This document shows, one piece after another, positions 23,142 to 31,576 of a DNA stretch of 44,820 nucleotides (its first letter is position 1; each line of letters opens with the position of its first letter). The notes below the pieces were generated by a model that saw only the letters and a list, made by a program, of their open reading frames with translations, did no database searches and was not told where the DNA came from. Source of the stretch: Eubacterium sp. (GTDB lineage Bacteria; Bacillota; Clostridia; Lachnospirales; Lachnospiraceae). The translations under genes were made by a program, and so were the position numbers. The stretch lies in NCBI GenBank assembly GCA_017459345.1, contig JAFUDC010000067.1:1-44820 (forward strand), written 5' to 3'.

Positions 23142-23460
23142 ATGATCATCTGTCTGAGTCTGCCGTCGCCGGCAGACTTTAGCGACCTACCTGAAAACAA
23201 TCCGGGCCGGATTATCGTTTTGCGTTTGGTCTTGCTTCGGGTGAGGTTTACATGGCATCCCCTGTTACCAGGGGATCGGTGGGCTCTTACCCCGCCTTTC
23301 CACCCTTACCTGAGGGACGGATCAGTCCTCTCCGGCGGTATATTTCTGTTGCACTGTCTCTGGAGTCGCCTCCGCCGGACGTTATCCGGCACCCTGCCCT
23401 GTGAAGCCCGGACTTTCCTCTCCCTGTAAAGGGAGCGATCATTTATCCGACTCTGAATCA
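23133..23460 (-). ncRNA. rnpB: RNase P RNA (class A)
   Basis: The ribozyme that cuts the 5' leader from tRNA precursors. Read on the minus strand, the hallmark GAGGAAAGTCCGGGCT is followed by CAGGGTGCCGG, ACAGTGCAACAGAAA, GGTAAGGGTGGAAAGGCG, GGTAAGAGCCCACCG and, near the 3' end, CAGGTAGGTCGCTA. P1 can form from GTCGGATAAATGATC at the 5' side and GATCATTCACGAC at the 3' side, which sets the 3' end near 23133-23138, so it overlaps the trmK stop codon. Ends are estimated. A consensus promoter precedes it. Confidence 0.95.
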
Positions 23461-23466
23461 ACGGAC

Positions 23467-23495
23467 ATTCTAGCATCACGGACAAAAATTGTCAA
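23467..23495 (-). promoter_or_regulatory. rnpB promoter
   Basis: On the minus strand TTGACA (23495-23490), 17 bases, TAGAAT (23472-23467). The start site would be near 23460, at the RNase P RNA 5' end. Confidence 0.85.
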
Positions 23496-23521
23496 CTGTA
23501 ACAAGTTCTTAAGGATTTTTC

Positions 23522-23561
23522 AGTGTAAGTTCTGTTATAATAGTAACAAATAAATTACACT
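23522..23561 (+). promoter_or_regulatory. Extended -10 promoter of the two-component operon with flanking dyad
   Basis: TG at 23533-23534, one base, then TATAAT at 23536-23541; no good -35. AGTGTAA (23522-23528) and TTACACT (23555-23561) form an inverted repeat around it, a possible autoregulatory site for the response regulator. Confidence 0.6.
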
Positions 23562-23577
23562 TACGAGGAATATGATT

Positions 23578-24285
23578 ATGGAAAATAACGCAACCATTTT
23601 AGTGGTGGATGACGATAAAGAAATTGCTGATCTGGTAGAGATCTATCTGGTGAATGATGGCTATAAGGTGCTGAAGGCATCTGATGGAGAGCAGTGTCTC
23701 TCTATCCTGGCCGAACATCCGGAAATCCGCATGCTGATTCTTGATATCATGATGCCGGGAATTGACGGCCTGGAGGTTACAAGGACCATCCGTGAGACCA
23801 GCAACATTCCCATTCTGCTTCTTTCCGCCAAGGCGGAGGATATGGACAAGATTGTGGGTTTCGGCACGGGAGCGGATGATTATCTGACCAAGCCTTTCCA
23901 TCCCCTGGAGCTTCTTGCCAGGGTGAAGTCCCAGATGAAGCGCTATACGGTGATTGAGCCGGCAATGGAGGATAGCAGGGGGAAGGACGAGATCGAGGTA
24001 CAGAACCTTACCATCAATAAGGCGGCTCATGTGGTGAAAAAGAACGGAAAGGAAATTGCCCTCACCCCCATTGAGTTTGACATCCTCTATCTCCTGGCTT
24101 CCAACAAGGACCGGGTTTTCAGTACCGATGAGATCTTTGAGCGGGTATGGAATGAAAAGGTGTACGAGGTGAACAACACCGTCATGGTACATATCCGGAG
24201 ACTCCGGGAGAAGATTGAGGATAATTCCAGAAGTCCCAAGATTCTTAAGACTGTATGGGGGGTAGGATACAAGGTTGAAGGTTAG
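23578..24285 (+). CDS. OmpR/PhoB-family response regulator (VanR-like)
   Basis: A 235-residue regulator. The receiver domain has the acidic pocket VVDDDKE, the phosphoacceptor D56 in LDIMMPGIDG, the Ser of LLLSAKAED, and the Lys in LTKPFHPLE. The C-terminal winged-helix domain (ALTPIEFDILYLLASN, VHIRRLREKIED, VWGVGYKVEG) is complete. ATG 23578 is preferred to ATG 23572 because GAGGAA at 23565-23570 is seven bases away. It overlaps the histidine kinase gene by 11 bases. Overall it resembles VanR-type regulators, but no vancomycin resistance genes are near; the linked targets are the membrane genes downstream. Confidence 0.94.
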   Translation: MENNATILVVDDDKEIADLVEIYLVNDGYKVLKASDGEQCLSILAEHPEIRMLILDIMMPGIDGLEVTRTIRETSNIPILLLSAKAEDMDKIVGFGTGADDYLTKPFHPLELLARVKSQMKRYTVIEPAMEDSRGKDEIEVQNLTINKAAHVVKKNGKEIALTPIEFDILYLLASNKDRVFSTDEIFERVWNEKVYEVNNTVMVHIRRLREKIEDNSRSPKILKTVWGVGYKVEG

Positions 24286-25420
24286 ACATTTTCGAAGCTT
24301 TCGTTTCAAGATGGTCAGGTATATCCTTCTGAGCCTTCTGGCCACCCTGATCACGGAAGGAATCATATTTTTGGGTATTTATCTGTATGAGATTGAGAAT
24401 ATCGCCGGAGAATATCGTAAAGTTTGGGGAGCATCCGGGCAGGGCAGTATGTCCCTTCGGATGCTTTCTTTGTCCTCTTCCTCGGTTCTGGATATCATCA
24501 TCATACTGATCTTTACCTTGTTGTTGTTTATCATGTATTTTATTCTCATTTCCCACAGCTTTGTGATGTATGTCCGTGAGATCATCTCCGGCATTGAGCG
24601 GATGAAGAATGGGGAGACCATGGAGGAGATTCCTGTGCGGGGAGATGATGAGTTCTCCGAGATTGCCGCTTCCATCAACGAGATGAGGAAAGACCTCTAT
24701 GATACCATGGAAAGCCAGCGTATCGCAGAGAGAACCAAGGATGAGCTGATTACCAATGTTGCCCACGATCTGCGCACGCCTCTGACCTCGATTCTCGGCT
24801 ACCTGGACCTGCTGACCCAGGGGGATTTTCTGACAGAGGAACAGAGACAGAAGTATCTGGGTATTGTCTCTGCCAAGGCCAGACAGTTGGAGACACTGAT
24901 AAAAGATCTCTTTGACTACACCCGCTATGGGAAGGATAAGGTGAAGATCAAGAAGGAGATTCTGGATCTCAATCTTTTCATGCCCCAGATTGTGGATGAA
25001 TTTTATCCCAGTTTGATTGATAATCAGCTGGAGTGCCGCACCGATTTCTATGAGGGTGCACTGAACATAGAAGGCAACGGGGAACTGTTAGCCAGAGCCA
25101 TCGGCAACCTGATGAGCAACGCCATCAAGTACGGGGCCGAGGGCAAGATTATCGAAGTCAGGACAGGCAGGATGGAAAGGGAGGCCTATGTGGCCGTGAT
25201 TAATTACGGCAAGGTGATCCCTCCGGAAGAGCTCGATAAGATATTTGATAAATTCTACCGCGTTGAGACCTCCCGGTCCTTAAAGACCGGAGGTACCGGA
25301 CTGGGACTTGCTATCGCCAAGAATATCGTTGATTTGCACGACGGCCATATCTGGGCTTCCAGTGACGAATCCGGAACCCGCTTCCAGATTGAACTGCCGG
25401 AGGTTGGCTCCCGCAAATGA
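24275..25420 (+). CDS. Sensor histidine kinase (VanS-like)
   Basis: A 381-residue membrane kinase. Two transmembrane helices (about 13-35 and 70-95) enclose a short extracytoplasmic loop, followed by a HAMP-like linker. The H-box is NVAHDLRTPLTS with H164. The N-box LMSNAIKYG, the F-box FDKFYRVETSRS and the G-box GGTGLGLAIAKNIV are intact. The start is apparently TTG 24275, inside the response regulator gene, with AGGA ten bases upstream; an in-frame ATG at 24311 would remove twelve residues. The small sensor loop suits detection at the membrane, possibly through the transporter-like proteins encoded next. Confidence 0.92.
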   Translation: MKVRHFRSFRFKMVRYILLSLLATLITEGIIFLGIYLYEIENIAGEYRKVWGASGQGSMSLRMLSLSSSSVLDIIIILIFTLLLFIMYFILISHSFVMYVREIISGIERMKNGETMEEIPVRGDDEFSEIAASINEMRKDLYDTMESQRIAERTKDELITNVAHDLRTPLTSILGYLDLLTQGDFLTEEQRQKYLGIVSAKARQLETLIKDLFDYTRYGKDKVKIKKEILDLNLFMPQIVDEFYPSLIDNQLECRTDFYEGALNIEGNGELLARAIGNLMSNAIKYGAEGKIIEVRTGRMEREAYVAVINYGKVIPPEELDKIFDKFYRVETSRSLKTGGTGLGLAIAKNIVDLHDGHIWASSDESGTRFQIELPEVGSRK

Positions 25421-25430
25421 GGTACAAAGG

Positions 25431-27872
25431 ATGCTGAATGATCTGTTTCGTACTTATAAAAAGATTATCATTGCAGTGGTTCTGCTGCTGTCTGCAATTA
25501 TATTCTGGTTTTTTGGCTGCCATCGCCTGAGAACGGATCAGGATGAGGGGATCAGCTGGGAGCAGATTGAAGAGGGAGTATCGAGCTTCCGATTTGAGAC
25601 CAGGCAGATCAGGGGAACCATCACATTTGGCACAGATGGACACCTGTCTGCAGACAGGGTTCAGCCGGTTGTTTTGAACCTGACAAGTATTGCGAAGGAC
25701 TTTGCGGGTACCATTAAGATTACCCTCCCCGGGGAGGAGGGCAAGGGGGTGGCTTACCAGTCTGCCATAAGCTGCAGCAGGGGAATCAGCAGTGAGCTGA
25801 TCCTGGAAATTCCTCTACTGGGTAATGTATCATTTTTCGGCGTGGAGATTTTTGACCAGTATGGGACGGAAGAGCTTGCCGAGATGATACTTGGCACCTC
25901 TGCCATCATTCCTGATGTGGATACCGATGATCTTACCGAGAATAAATCTATCTATATCGGGGTTCTCTCCGATAATTACGATAGTTTAAAGTGGATGAAC
26001 GGGCTGAAACTGGAGTCCGGCTCCAGCCAGCAGGTAGTGAATCTGCTGAATATCGACAAGAAAAATCTGTGGAGTAATGTAAAGAAGCTTTCCTCCTTAT
26101 CCGGAATACTGATCGATGATTTTGATACATCTACCCTCTCCGTCAGACAGAAGAACTGTCTGAAAGAGTGGGTTCAGAAGGAGGGGGGAAGCCTGCTCAT
26201 CGGAACCGGAGTCAGAGCCGGGGAGGTTCTCTCCGGAATCCGGGACCTGACCGGCATAGAAGCAGGAGGGAAATATGAGGATTCTCTCCAGTTTTACGGA
26301 GATGAGGAATCCGCCGGCTATATCCCCATGTCTCTTAACCGGCTGAAGTGGAATGAGACGGATGCCTGGGAAACGGATTCCCTGTCCCACCCTGTCTCTT
26401 CCTACCGGATGCAGTCCGGCAGAGGGAGAATCATGGTTCTGGCCTGGAGCCTGACGGATGATGCCCTAAAGCAGTGGACCGGCAGGGAGAAGATGGTCCG
26501 CAGCCTTTTCGGCTCATGTTTTCCTACGGAGGGGCAGCCCTATACGGTTGATGAGGATGCTTCCTGGTATCTGAAGAAGTCACTGTATTCATTTCTCAAT
26601 TCCCAGACTCCCAGTACATTCTATTATGCTTTGTTTTTTATGGCCTACCTTTCTGCCCTGGTCTTCTTTGCCTACTATCTGCTGAGGAGGACCCGGCGGA
26701 GGGAGAATATATGGATTGTTGTTCCTGTAATCGCCTTCTTTTTTACCCTGTGTCTGATGATCCGTACCAGAGGTTTCGGTGGAGATATGCACAGCACATA
26801 CTCAGCTCTGAAGCTGGTGGATACGGACCAGGAGGAAAGCAGTGTCTTTTTCCTTTTCCAGAATAATGAGGGTGAGAGCAGCAATATTAATCTGATTCCG
26901 GAGGTTACCAGGGTAAGTCCCCTGGATTACAGCTACCGGACCGGGAGTGAGGATGTAGCCTCCCTCAAACGTCTGGTACAGGATTATACCATCAATAATA
27001 CCAGAAATGGTTATGATATCGCCTTCAGTGAGGCTGTACCGGGAACGGCTCAGATGCTCCAGTTTATCATGAAGGATGAGGATCTGGAGAAGGAAAAAGA
27101 TTGTTTCCTGCTTGATCTGGATGCCGGTCTTACTTCCTTTGCGGGAACCCTCGTCAATAATTCGGAGTACTCTTTTGACAAGGTGATCCTGATCCGGGGC
27201 CGGGAGTACTGTATTCTGAATGATGTGGAGCCCGGCCAGGAGATTCTGATCAGGGATTCGGCGGTAACCTGCTGGTCAGGCTATGACCAGGAGGTGATCG
27301 GAGAAGACCTGGAGGACAATCGGAGCGCGGCTGGCAGCCTGGTGGAATATATCCGTAATCTCTATATGAATGACCGGGAGGATTATAATCAGGTCATCGC
27401 AGCGGGAATCACGGAGGATAAGAAGATCCGCTTCTTTGCGGATGATCACATCCTGCAGAATGATCTGATGATTGTTGTGAACCGAACTGGTCTACCGGCG
27501 GAGAAGAAGACCTATTATATCGCAGATATCAATGCAAGCTGTCTGACGGAGGAGTTCAGATCCGCAAGTCTGGTTCAGGATGTGCTGGAGGAGAACCGGA
27601 CAGAAGCGGTCTACCAGTTTGACAGTGACAAGGTTGTATGGAATCTGGCCCGCAACAGAGACAGCTTTGAGGGAACAATTTATGCCCATAATTATGATAC
27701 CGGAAGGGATGATAAGATCCTGTCGAAGCCGGATCAGGTAATGAGCTGCGAGGAGCTGGAGCCTTATATATCCGAGATGAATAATCTGACTTTGACCTTC
27801 CGATTAAAAAAGAATGCAGAGTACGGCGGTGCCCCCGTCCTGTCTCTGGTTTTAAAGGATGTGAACAGATAA
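25431..27872 (+). CDS. Large membrane protein of the pseudo-ABC operon
   Basis: An 813-residue protein I cannot name. It has one N-terminal transmembrane helix (about 12-29), a long extracytoplasmic region of ~360 residues, two further helices (about 397-419 and 425-446), and a second extracytoplasmic region to the end. Around residue 250, GGSLLIGTGVRAGEVL resembles the glutamine-amidotransferase-like fold in GldG/DUF4350-type proteins encoded with ABC-2 permeases; that likeness is weak. ATG 25431 is chosen because it lies just after the kinase gene and the upstream part of the frame is kinase shadow. The ABC-like ATPase gene begins at the base after its stop. Likely the surface partner of that transporter. 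Confidence 0.75.
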   Translation: MLNDLFRTYKKIIIAVVLLLSAIIFWFFGCHRLRTDQDEGISWEQIEEGVSSFRFETRQIRGTITFGTDGHLSADRVQPVVLNLTSIAKDFAGTIKITLPGEEGKGVAYQSAISCSRGISSELILEIPLLGNVSFFGVEIFDQYGTEELAEMILGTSAIIPDVDTDDLTENKSIYIGVLSDNYDSLKWMNGLKLESGSSQQVVNLLNIDKKNLWSNVKKLSSLSGILIDDFDTSTLSVRQKNCLKEWVQKEGGSLLIGTGVRAGEVLSGIRDLTGIEAGGKYEDSLQFYGDEESAGYIPMSLNRLKWNETDAWETDSLSHPVSSYRMQSGRGRIMVLAWSLTDDALKQWTGREKMVRSLFGSCFPTEGQPYTVDEDASWYLKKSLYSFLNSQTPSTFYYALFFMAYLSALVFFAYYLLRRTRRRENIWIVVPVIAFFFTLCLMIRTRGFGGDMHSTYSALKLVDTDQEESSVFFLFQNNEGESSNINLIPEVTRVSPLDYSYRTGSEDVASLKRLVQDYTINNTRNGYDIAFSEAVPGTAQMLQFIMKDEDLEKEKDCFLLDLDAGLTSFAGTLVNNSEYSFDKVILIRGREYCILNDVEPGQEILIRDSAVTCWSGYDQEVIGEDLEDNRSAAGSLVEYIRNLYMNDREDYNQVIAAGITEDKKIRFFADDHILQNDLMIVVNRTGLPAEKKTYYIADINASCLTEEFRSASLVQDVLEENRTEAVYQFDSDKVVWNLARNRDSFEGTIYAHNYDTGRDDKILSKPDQVMSCEELEPYISEMNNLTLTFRLKKNAEYGGAPVLSLVLKDVNR

Positions 27873-28793
27873 ATGCTGGAATTTCAGAATATTACGGCAA
27901 GAGACCAGGACAGACTGATCCTTGATGATTTCTCACTGTCGGTTCCGGATGGAGTGATCATGGGACTGGTGGGAAGCGATTCCGAAGCCAGATCCTGTCT
28001 GCTGTCCATCGCCGGAGGGGTGAGACAGCCGGATCTGGGCCAGGTCATTTTAGATGGGAATGTCATGGACCGGGAAGATATTCACCGGCCGGTCAGTGAC
28101 CTGGTGGGCTATATGCCGGGCCAGTACGGCTTCTATAAATTGCTGCGTCTTGAAGAGTATTTTGAGTTTTTTTTCACCCTGCATAAGGTGAATTCAAGAT
28201 ACTGGGAAAAGAAGACCCGGGAGGTTCTGGAGCTGATTTCCATGGAGGAGTATGAGGATTTCTATATTAATGAGATCCCCCCGGACAAGTATCCCTTTCT
28301 CTGCCTGGGCAAGACCCTGCTCCATGATCCGTCCTGGCTGATTCTGGATGATCCCTTCGCCAATCTGGATGTTTCCGGGAGAAATCAGATGCTTCAGATC
28401 CTGCTGGAGCTTCATGAGCAGGGAAAATCAATCCTGATCCACTCTCAGATGTTTCCTGAGCTGCTGGAATTCTATACGGATATAGCAGTTATTGAGAATG
28501 GCAGGCTGGTAAGCAGCGGTCTGATTCAGGATGTGTATGAGGTAGCCCTGTCTCAGAGCCCGGTGCGGATGCATGTGCTTTCCGGACTTGACGAGGCTCT
28601 GGCTGTCCTTAAGATGAATCATCTGGTAGAGAGGGTTACCGTTAACGGAATGGATGTGATCTTCCGCTTTAATGGAGATGCCATGGAAGAAGCCGAACTC
28701 TTATCAGACCTGGTAAAGGGAGGCGCCCTGATCCAGAATTATATGAGAAACCGGGTTAATATTGAGCAGATATTCCAGGGGGTAATCGGATGA
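27873..28793 (+). CDS. Degenerate ABC-type ATPase (probable pseudo-ATPase)
   Basis: A 306-residue protein with the overall layout of an ABC-2 type ATP-binding subunit, but with every nucleotide motif changed. Walker A is GSDSEARS (34-41), lacking the GK. The Q-loop position reads YMPGQ (80-84). The LSGGQ signature is replaced near 138-142 by DKYPF. After Walker B Asp159 the catalytic Glu is Asp160. The switch His is Gln192 (IHSQ). The D-loop NLD and the hydrophobic framework (ILDGNV, LLHDPSWLILDDP) are kept, so it folds but probably does not cycle ATP normally. No frameshift or stop breaks it, and it is embedded in a compact operon, so it appears maintained. The permease gene overlaps it by four bases. 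Confidence 0.82.
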   Translation: MLEFQNITARDQDRLILDDFSLSVPDGVIMGLVGSDSEARSCLLSIAGGVRQPDLGQVILDGNVMDREDIHRPVSDLVGYMPGQYGFYKLLRLEEYFEFFFTLHKVNSRYWEKKTREVLELISMEEYEDFYINEIPPDKYPFLCLGKTLLHDPSWLILDDPFANLDVSGRNQMLQILLELHEQGKSILIHSQMFPELLEFYTDIAVIENGRLVSSGLIQDVYEVALSQSPVRMHVLSGLDEALAVLKMNHLVERVTVNGMDVIFRFNGDAMEEAELLSDLVKGGALIQNYMRNRVNIEQIFQGVIG

Positions 28794-29665
28794 GAAATCC
28801 TTTTTTAAAAGTCCAGCTTCTGATCGAAGGGAGAAATATGCGGCTGCCTTTGACGGTCATATTCTATAATGCGATCCTGGCCTTCATGATGATCCTCTTT
28901 ATGGTGCTTAACTCTGAAACCTTCCAGGATGGCTACTACTATGATACCCTTTCCTATATCCATCAGTTTCTGATTTTAAGCTCCATACAGCTGGGATCGG
29001 TGTTTGTCCTGATGCCCTTTTATGTGAGCAGTCTTTTCCTCGGGGACAGGGAGAACCATATGATGGAGCAGTTTGCCATGATCCCCGGGGTGAACAGGCA
29101 GTTTATCCAGGCTAAGATCGGTCTGGTCCTGATGAACAACAGCCTGCTTTTTATCTCGGGAATTCCCATCGTGGGCCTGTCCTGCGTCTATACCGGGTTA
29201 AGCTTTGCCAAGATGATCCGTCTGGGACTGATGGTGCTGCTCTTTTCCTTCTGGAGCGGGGCGGTGGCTATTTTCTTTTACAGCGTCAGCGGAAAGCAAA
29301 TGTGGTCCTTTGCGGGGACTCTGACCGCCCACCTGGTCTTTTTCATCGGCACGATCGTGGTGATCGAGCTCCTGAGAAACGGGTCATTGCTGGCCACCAG
29401 GGGCATATCAATCCCTGAGGAGGTGTCCTGGATCTGCCTGCTTTTGCTGACACTGAATCCCCTGGCCTCCTATATGGGCTACTATGGAAATATCACCGGA
29501 GATAATGAGCTGATCTCCGTTTACTGCAGCCATTTCGGTATTGATGCCAGCGGCAGGATGTTTTCTCTCCTGTTCTTTAAGGGGGCCTGTCTGGCCTGTA
29601 TAGTGACAGCGGTAATCTTCCTCATTCTGGCAGTCAGGAACTTTAAATCGGAATCATCTCTATGA
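28790..29665 (+). CDS. ABC-2 type permease-like membrane protein
   Basis: A 291-residue integral membrane protein with about six hydrophobic helices: around 20-40, 60-85, 105-130, 140-165, 175-195 and 265-285. The segment FLGDRENHMMEQFAMIPGVNRQFIQAKI between the second and third helices is typical of ABC-2 permeases. ATG 28790 overlaps the ATPase stop as ATGA, so the two proteins are made together. It is the last gene of the five-gene sensor operon. No clear terminator follows before the thrC promoter at 29721. Confidence 0.85.
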   Translation: MRNPFLKVQLLIEGRNMRLPLTVIFYNAILAFMMILFMVLNSETFQDGYYYDTLSYIHQFLILSSIQLGSVFVLMPFYVSSLFLGDRENHMMEQFAMIPGVNRQFIQAKIGLVLMNNSLLFISGIPIVGLSCVYTGLSFAKMIRLGLMVLLFSFWSGAVAIFFYSVSGKQMWSFAGTLTAHLVFFIGTIVVIELLRNGSLLATRGISIPEEVSWICLLLLTLNPLASYMGYYGNITGDNELISVYCSHFGIDASGRMFSLLFFKGACLACIVTAVIFLILAVRNFKSESSL

Positions 29666-29720
29666 TTCCGCCCAGAGGGGAGGAGCCAGGAAGAATTGCG
29701 TGAAATTTCTCAACTCTTTC

Positions 29721-29749
29721 TTGTCTGGGATGAAGGGGTATGATATAAT
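29721..29749 (+). promoter_or_regulatory. thrC promoter
   Basis: TTGTCT (29721-29726), 17 bases, TATAAT (29744-29749) with an extended TGA just before it. AGGAGG at 29763-29768 and ATG 29778 follow closely, leaving a very short leader with no room for an attenuator. Confidence 0.75.
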
Positions 29750-29777
29750 GGTTGCGCTTTAACAGGAGGAAAAGAGA

Positions 29778-31265
29778 ATGGATTTGATTTATAAAAGCAC
29801 ACGTAATAATGAAGAAACAGCAACTGCATCGCAGGCCATCCTTAAGGGTCTGGCCGGCCAGGGAGGTCTCTTTGTGCCGGAGAGGATTCCGAAACTTGAT
29901 AAGAGCCTTAAGGACCTGTCCGGGATGACCTATCAGGAACTTGCCTATGAGGTGATGAAGCTCTATCTTACCGATTTTACGGAGGAAGAGTTAAAGTACT
30001 GCATCAACAGTGCCTATGACAGCAAGTTCGACACGAAAGAGATCGCAGAGCTTAAGAAAGAGGATGATGCCTGGTATCTGGAGCTCTTCCATGGTGCAAC
30101 CATTGCATTTAAGGATATGGCTCTCTCGATTCTTCCTTATCTGCTGACTACCAGTGCAAAAAAGAACCAGATAAAGAATGAGATTGTGATCCTTACCGCC
30201 ACCTCCGGGGATACGGGTAAGGCTGCCCTTGCGGGCTTTGCCGATGTTCCCGGCACCAGGATCATCGTGTTCTATCCGAAGAATGGCGTCAGTCCCATCC
30301 AGGAGAAGCAGATGGTGACTCAGCGGGGGGATAATACCTATGTGATCGGGATTCATGGTAATTTCGATGATGCCCAGACCGGTGTCAAGAGGATGTTCTC
30401 CGATCCGGGCCTGGCCGGGGAGATGGCAGCGGCAGGCTATCAGTTTTCCTCTGCCAATTCCATCAACATCGGAAGACTTGTTCCGCAGATTGTTTACTAT
30501 GTATACAGCTATGCCAGACTTCTGGCCAGGGGAGAGATCTCCGAGGGAGAAATCATCAATATTGTGGTTCCTACCGGCAATTTCGGCAACATACTGGCAG
30601 CCTACTATGCCAAATGTATGGGACTGCCTGTCGGTAAGCTGATCTGTGCCTCCAACGAGAATAAGGTTCTGTTTGATTTCTTTGCCACAGGATCCTATGA
30701 CCGGAACCGGGAGTTTATCCTGACCTCCTCCCCCTCCATGGATATTCTGATTTCCAGCAATCTGGAGAGACTGATCTATCAGACGGCCGGCAGGGATGCG
30801 GAGAAAAACCTGGCATTTATGAATAATCTGACTGAAACGGGTACCTATACAGTTACCCGGGAGATGAAGGAACAGATGGCCGATTTCTACGGCAATTATG
30901 CCGATGAGAAGGAGACAGCTGAGGCCATCCGGGCCATGTATGAAAAGACCGGTTATATCATGGATACCCACACAGCCGTTGCCAGTGCGGTCTACAAAAA
31001 ATACATCGCCGAAACAAAGGATGAGACGAAGACTGTCATCGCTTCCACGGCAAGCCCCTATAAGTTTACCAGAAGTGTCATGAACGCCATCGATCCGGCC
31101 TATGACAGCCAGGGGGATTTTGAACTGGTCGATGAGCTCTGCCGCCTGTCCGGAGTTCCTGTGCCGGCGGCTATCGAGGACATCCGGTCAGCTCCTGTTC
31201 TCCACGATACCGTGTGCGGGAAGGAAGAAATGTGCGCAGAGGTGAAAAAGATACTGGGAATCTGA
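29778..31265 (+). CDS. thrC: Threonine synthase ThrC
   Basis: A 495-residue PLP enzyme converting O-phosphohomoserine to threonine. The N-terminal YKSTRNN and GLAGQGGLFVPE are typical of the long bacterial type. The PLP lysine lies in ELFHGATIAFKDMALSILP. ILTATSGDTGKAALAGF and VVPTGNFGNILAAYYAK form the phosphate-binding loops. The gene is a single transcription unit with its own promoter; no other threonine-pathway genes are nearby. Confidence 0.97.
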   Translation: MDLIYKSTRNNEETATASQAILKGLAGQGGLFVPERIPKLDKSLKDLSGMTYQELAYEVMKLYLTDFTEEELKYCINSAYDSKFDTKEIAELKKEDDAWYLELFHGATIAFKDMALSILPYLLTTSAKKNQIKNEIVILTATSGDTGKAALAGFADVPGTRIIVFYPKNGVSPIQEKQMVTQRGDNTYVIGIHGNFDDAQTGVKRMFSDPGLAGEMAAAGYQFSSANSINIGRLVPQIVYYVYSYARLLARGEISEGEIINIVVPTGNFGNILAAYYAKCMGLPVGKLICASNENKVLFDFFATGSYDRNREFILTSSPSMDILISSNLERLIYQTAGRDAEKNLAFMNNLTETGTYTVTREMKEQMADFYGNYADEKETAEAIRAMYEKTGYIMDTHTAVASAVYKKYIAETKDETKTVIASTASPYKFTRSVMNAIDPAYDSQGDFELVDELCRLSGVPVPAAIEDIRSAPVLHDTVCGKEEMCAEVKKILGI

Positions 31266-31576
31266 CAATCGGTTTTCGCTTTTTAGACAATACTGTGAAA
31301 ATGTATTATGGATTTACCTGTCGATTTTCTGAGATAATTATTGACAGGTGACGAATCTGCGAGTATAATGTATTAGATATATTGTCTGTTATGACAGATG
31401 ATGTAACTTTATAGCTATAGTGAGATAAAGGAAGGGTAAGTGCATAGGATACATACCCTTCCTTGTGTGCCTAATGGATATGCGATAGAAGAATCAGCAA
31501 TCCTAAGCAGATATAGGTGCACACGACTCGACTGATATTGATGACAAAGGATAATTTGGAATCGGGAGAACATAGG
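31266..31576 (+). promoter_or_regulatory. rpoD leader region: consensus promoter and long-stem hairpin
   Basis: TTGACA (31341-31346), 17 bases, TATAAT (31364-31369) is an exact sigma-A promoter about 200 bases before the second rpoD. The leader contains an 11-bp perfect stem (31428-31438 with 31454-31464, 15-base loop) lacking a T run. No reading frame of note is in it. The leader length suggests post-transcriptional control, but I recognise no known riboswitch. Confidence 0.75.

Noticed and set aside
23142-23429. 95-residue plus-strand frame after trmK
   Set aside because: It lies entirely within the RNase P RNA gene on the opposite strand.
23578-25420. Vancomycin resistance vanRS
   Set aside because: The pair is VanR/VanS-like, but no van ligase, dehydrogenase or peptidase genes are nearby; the linked genes encode a transporter-like membrane system.
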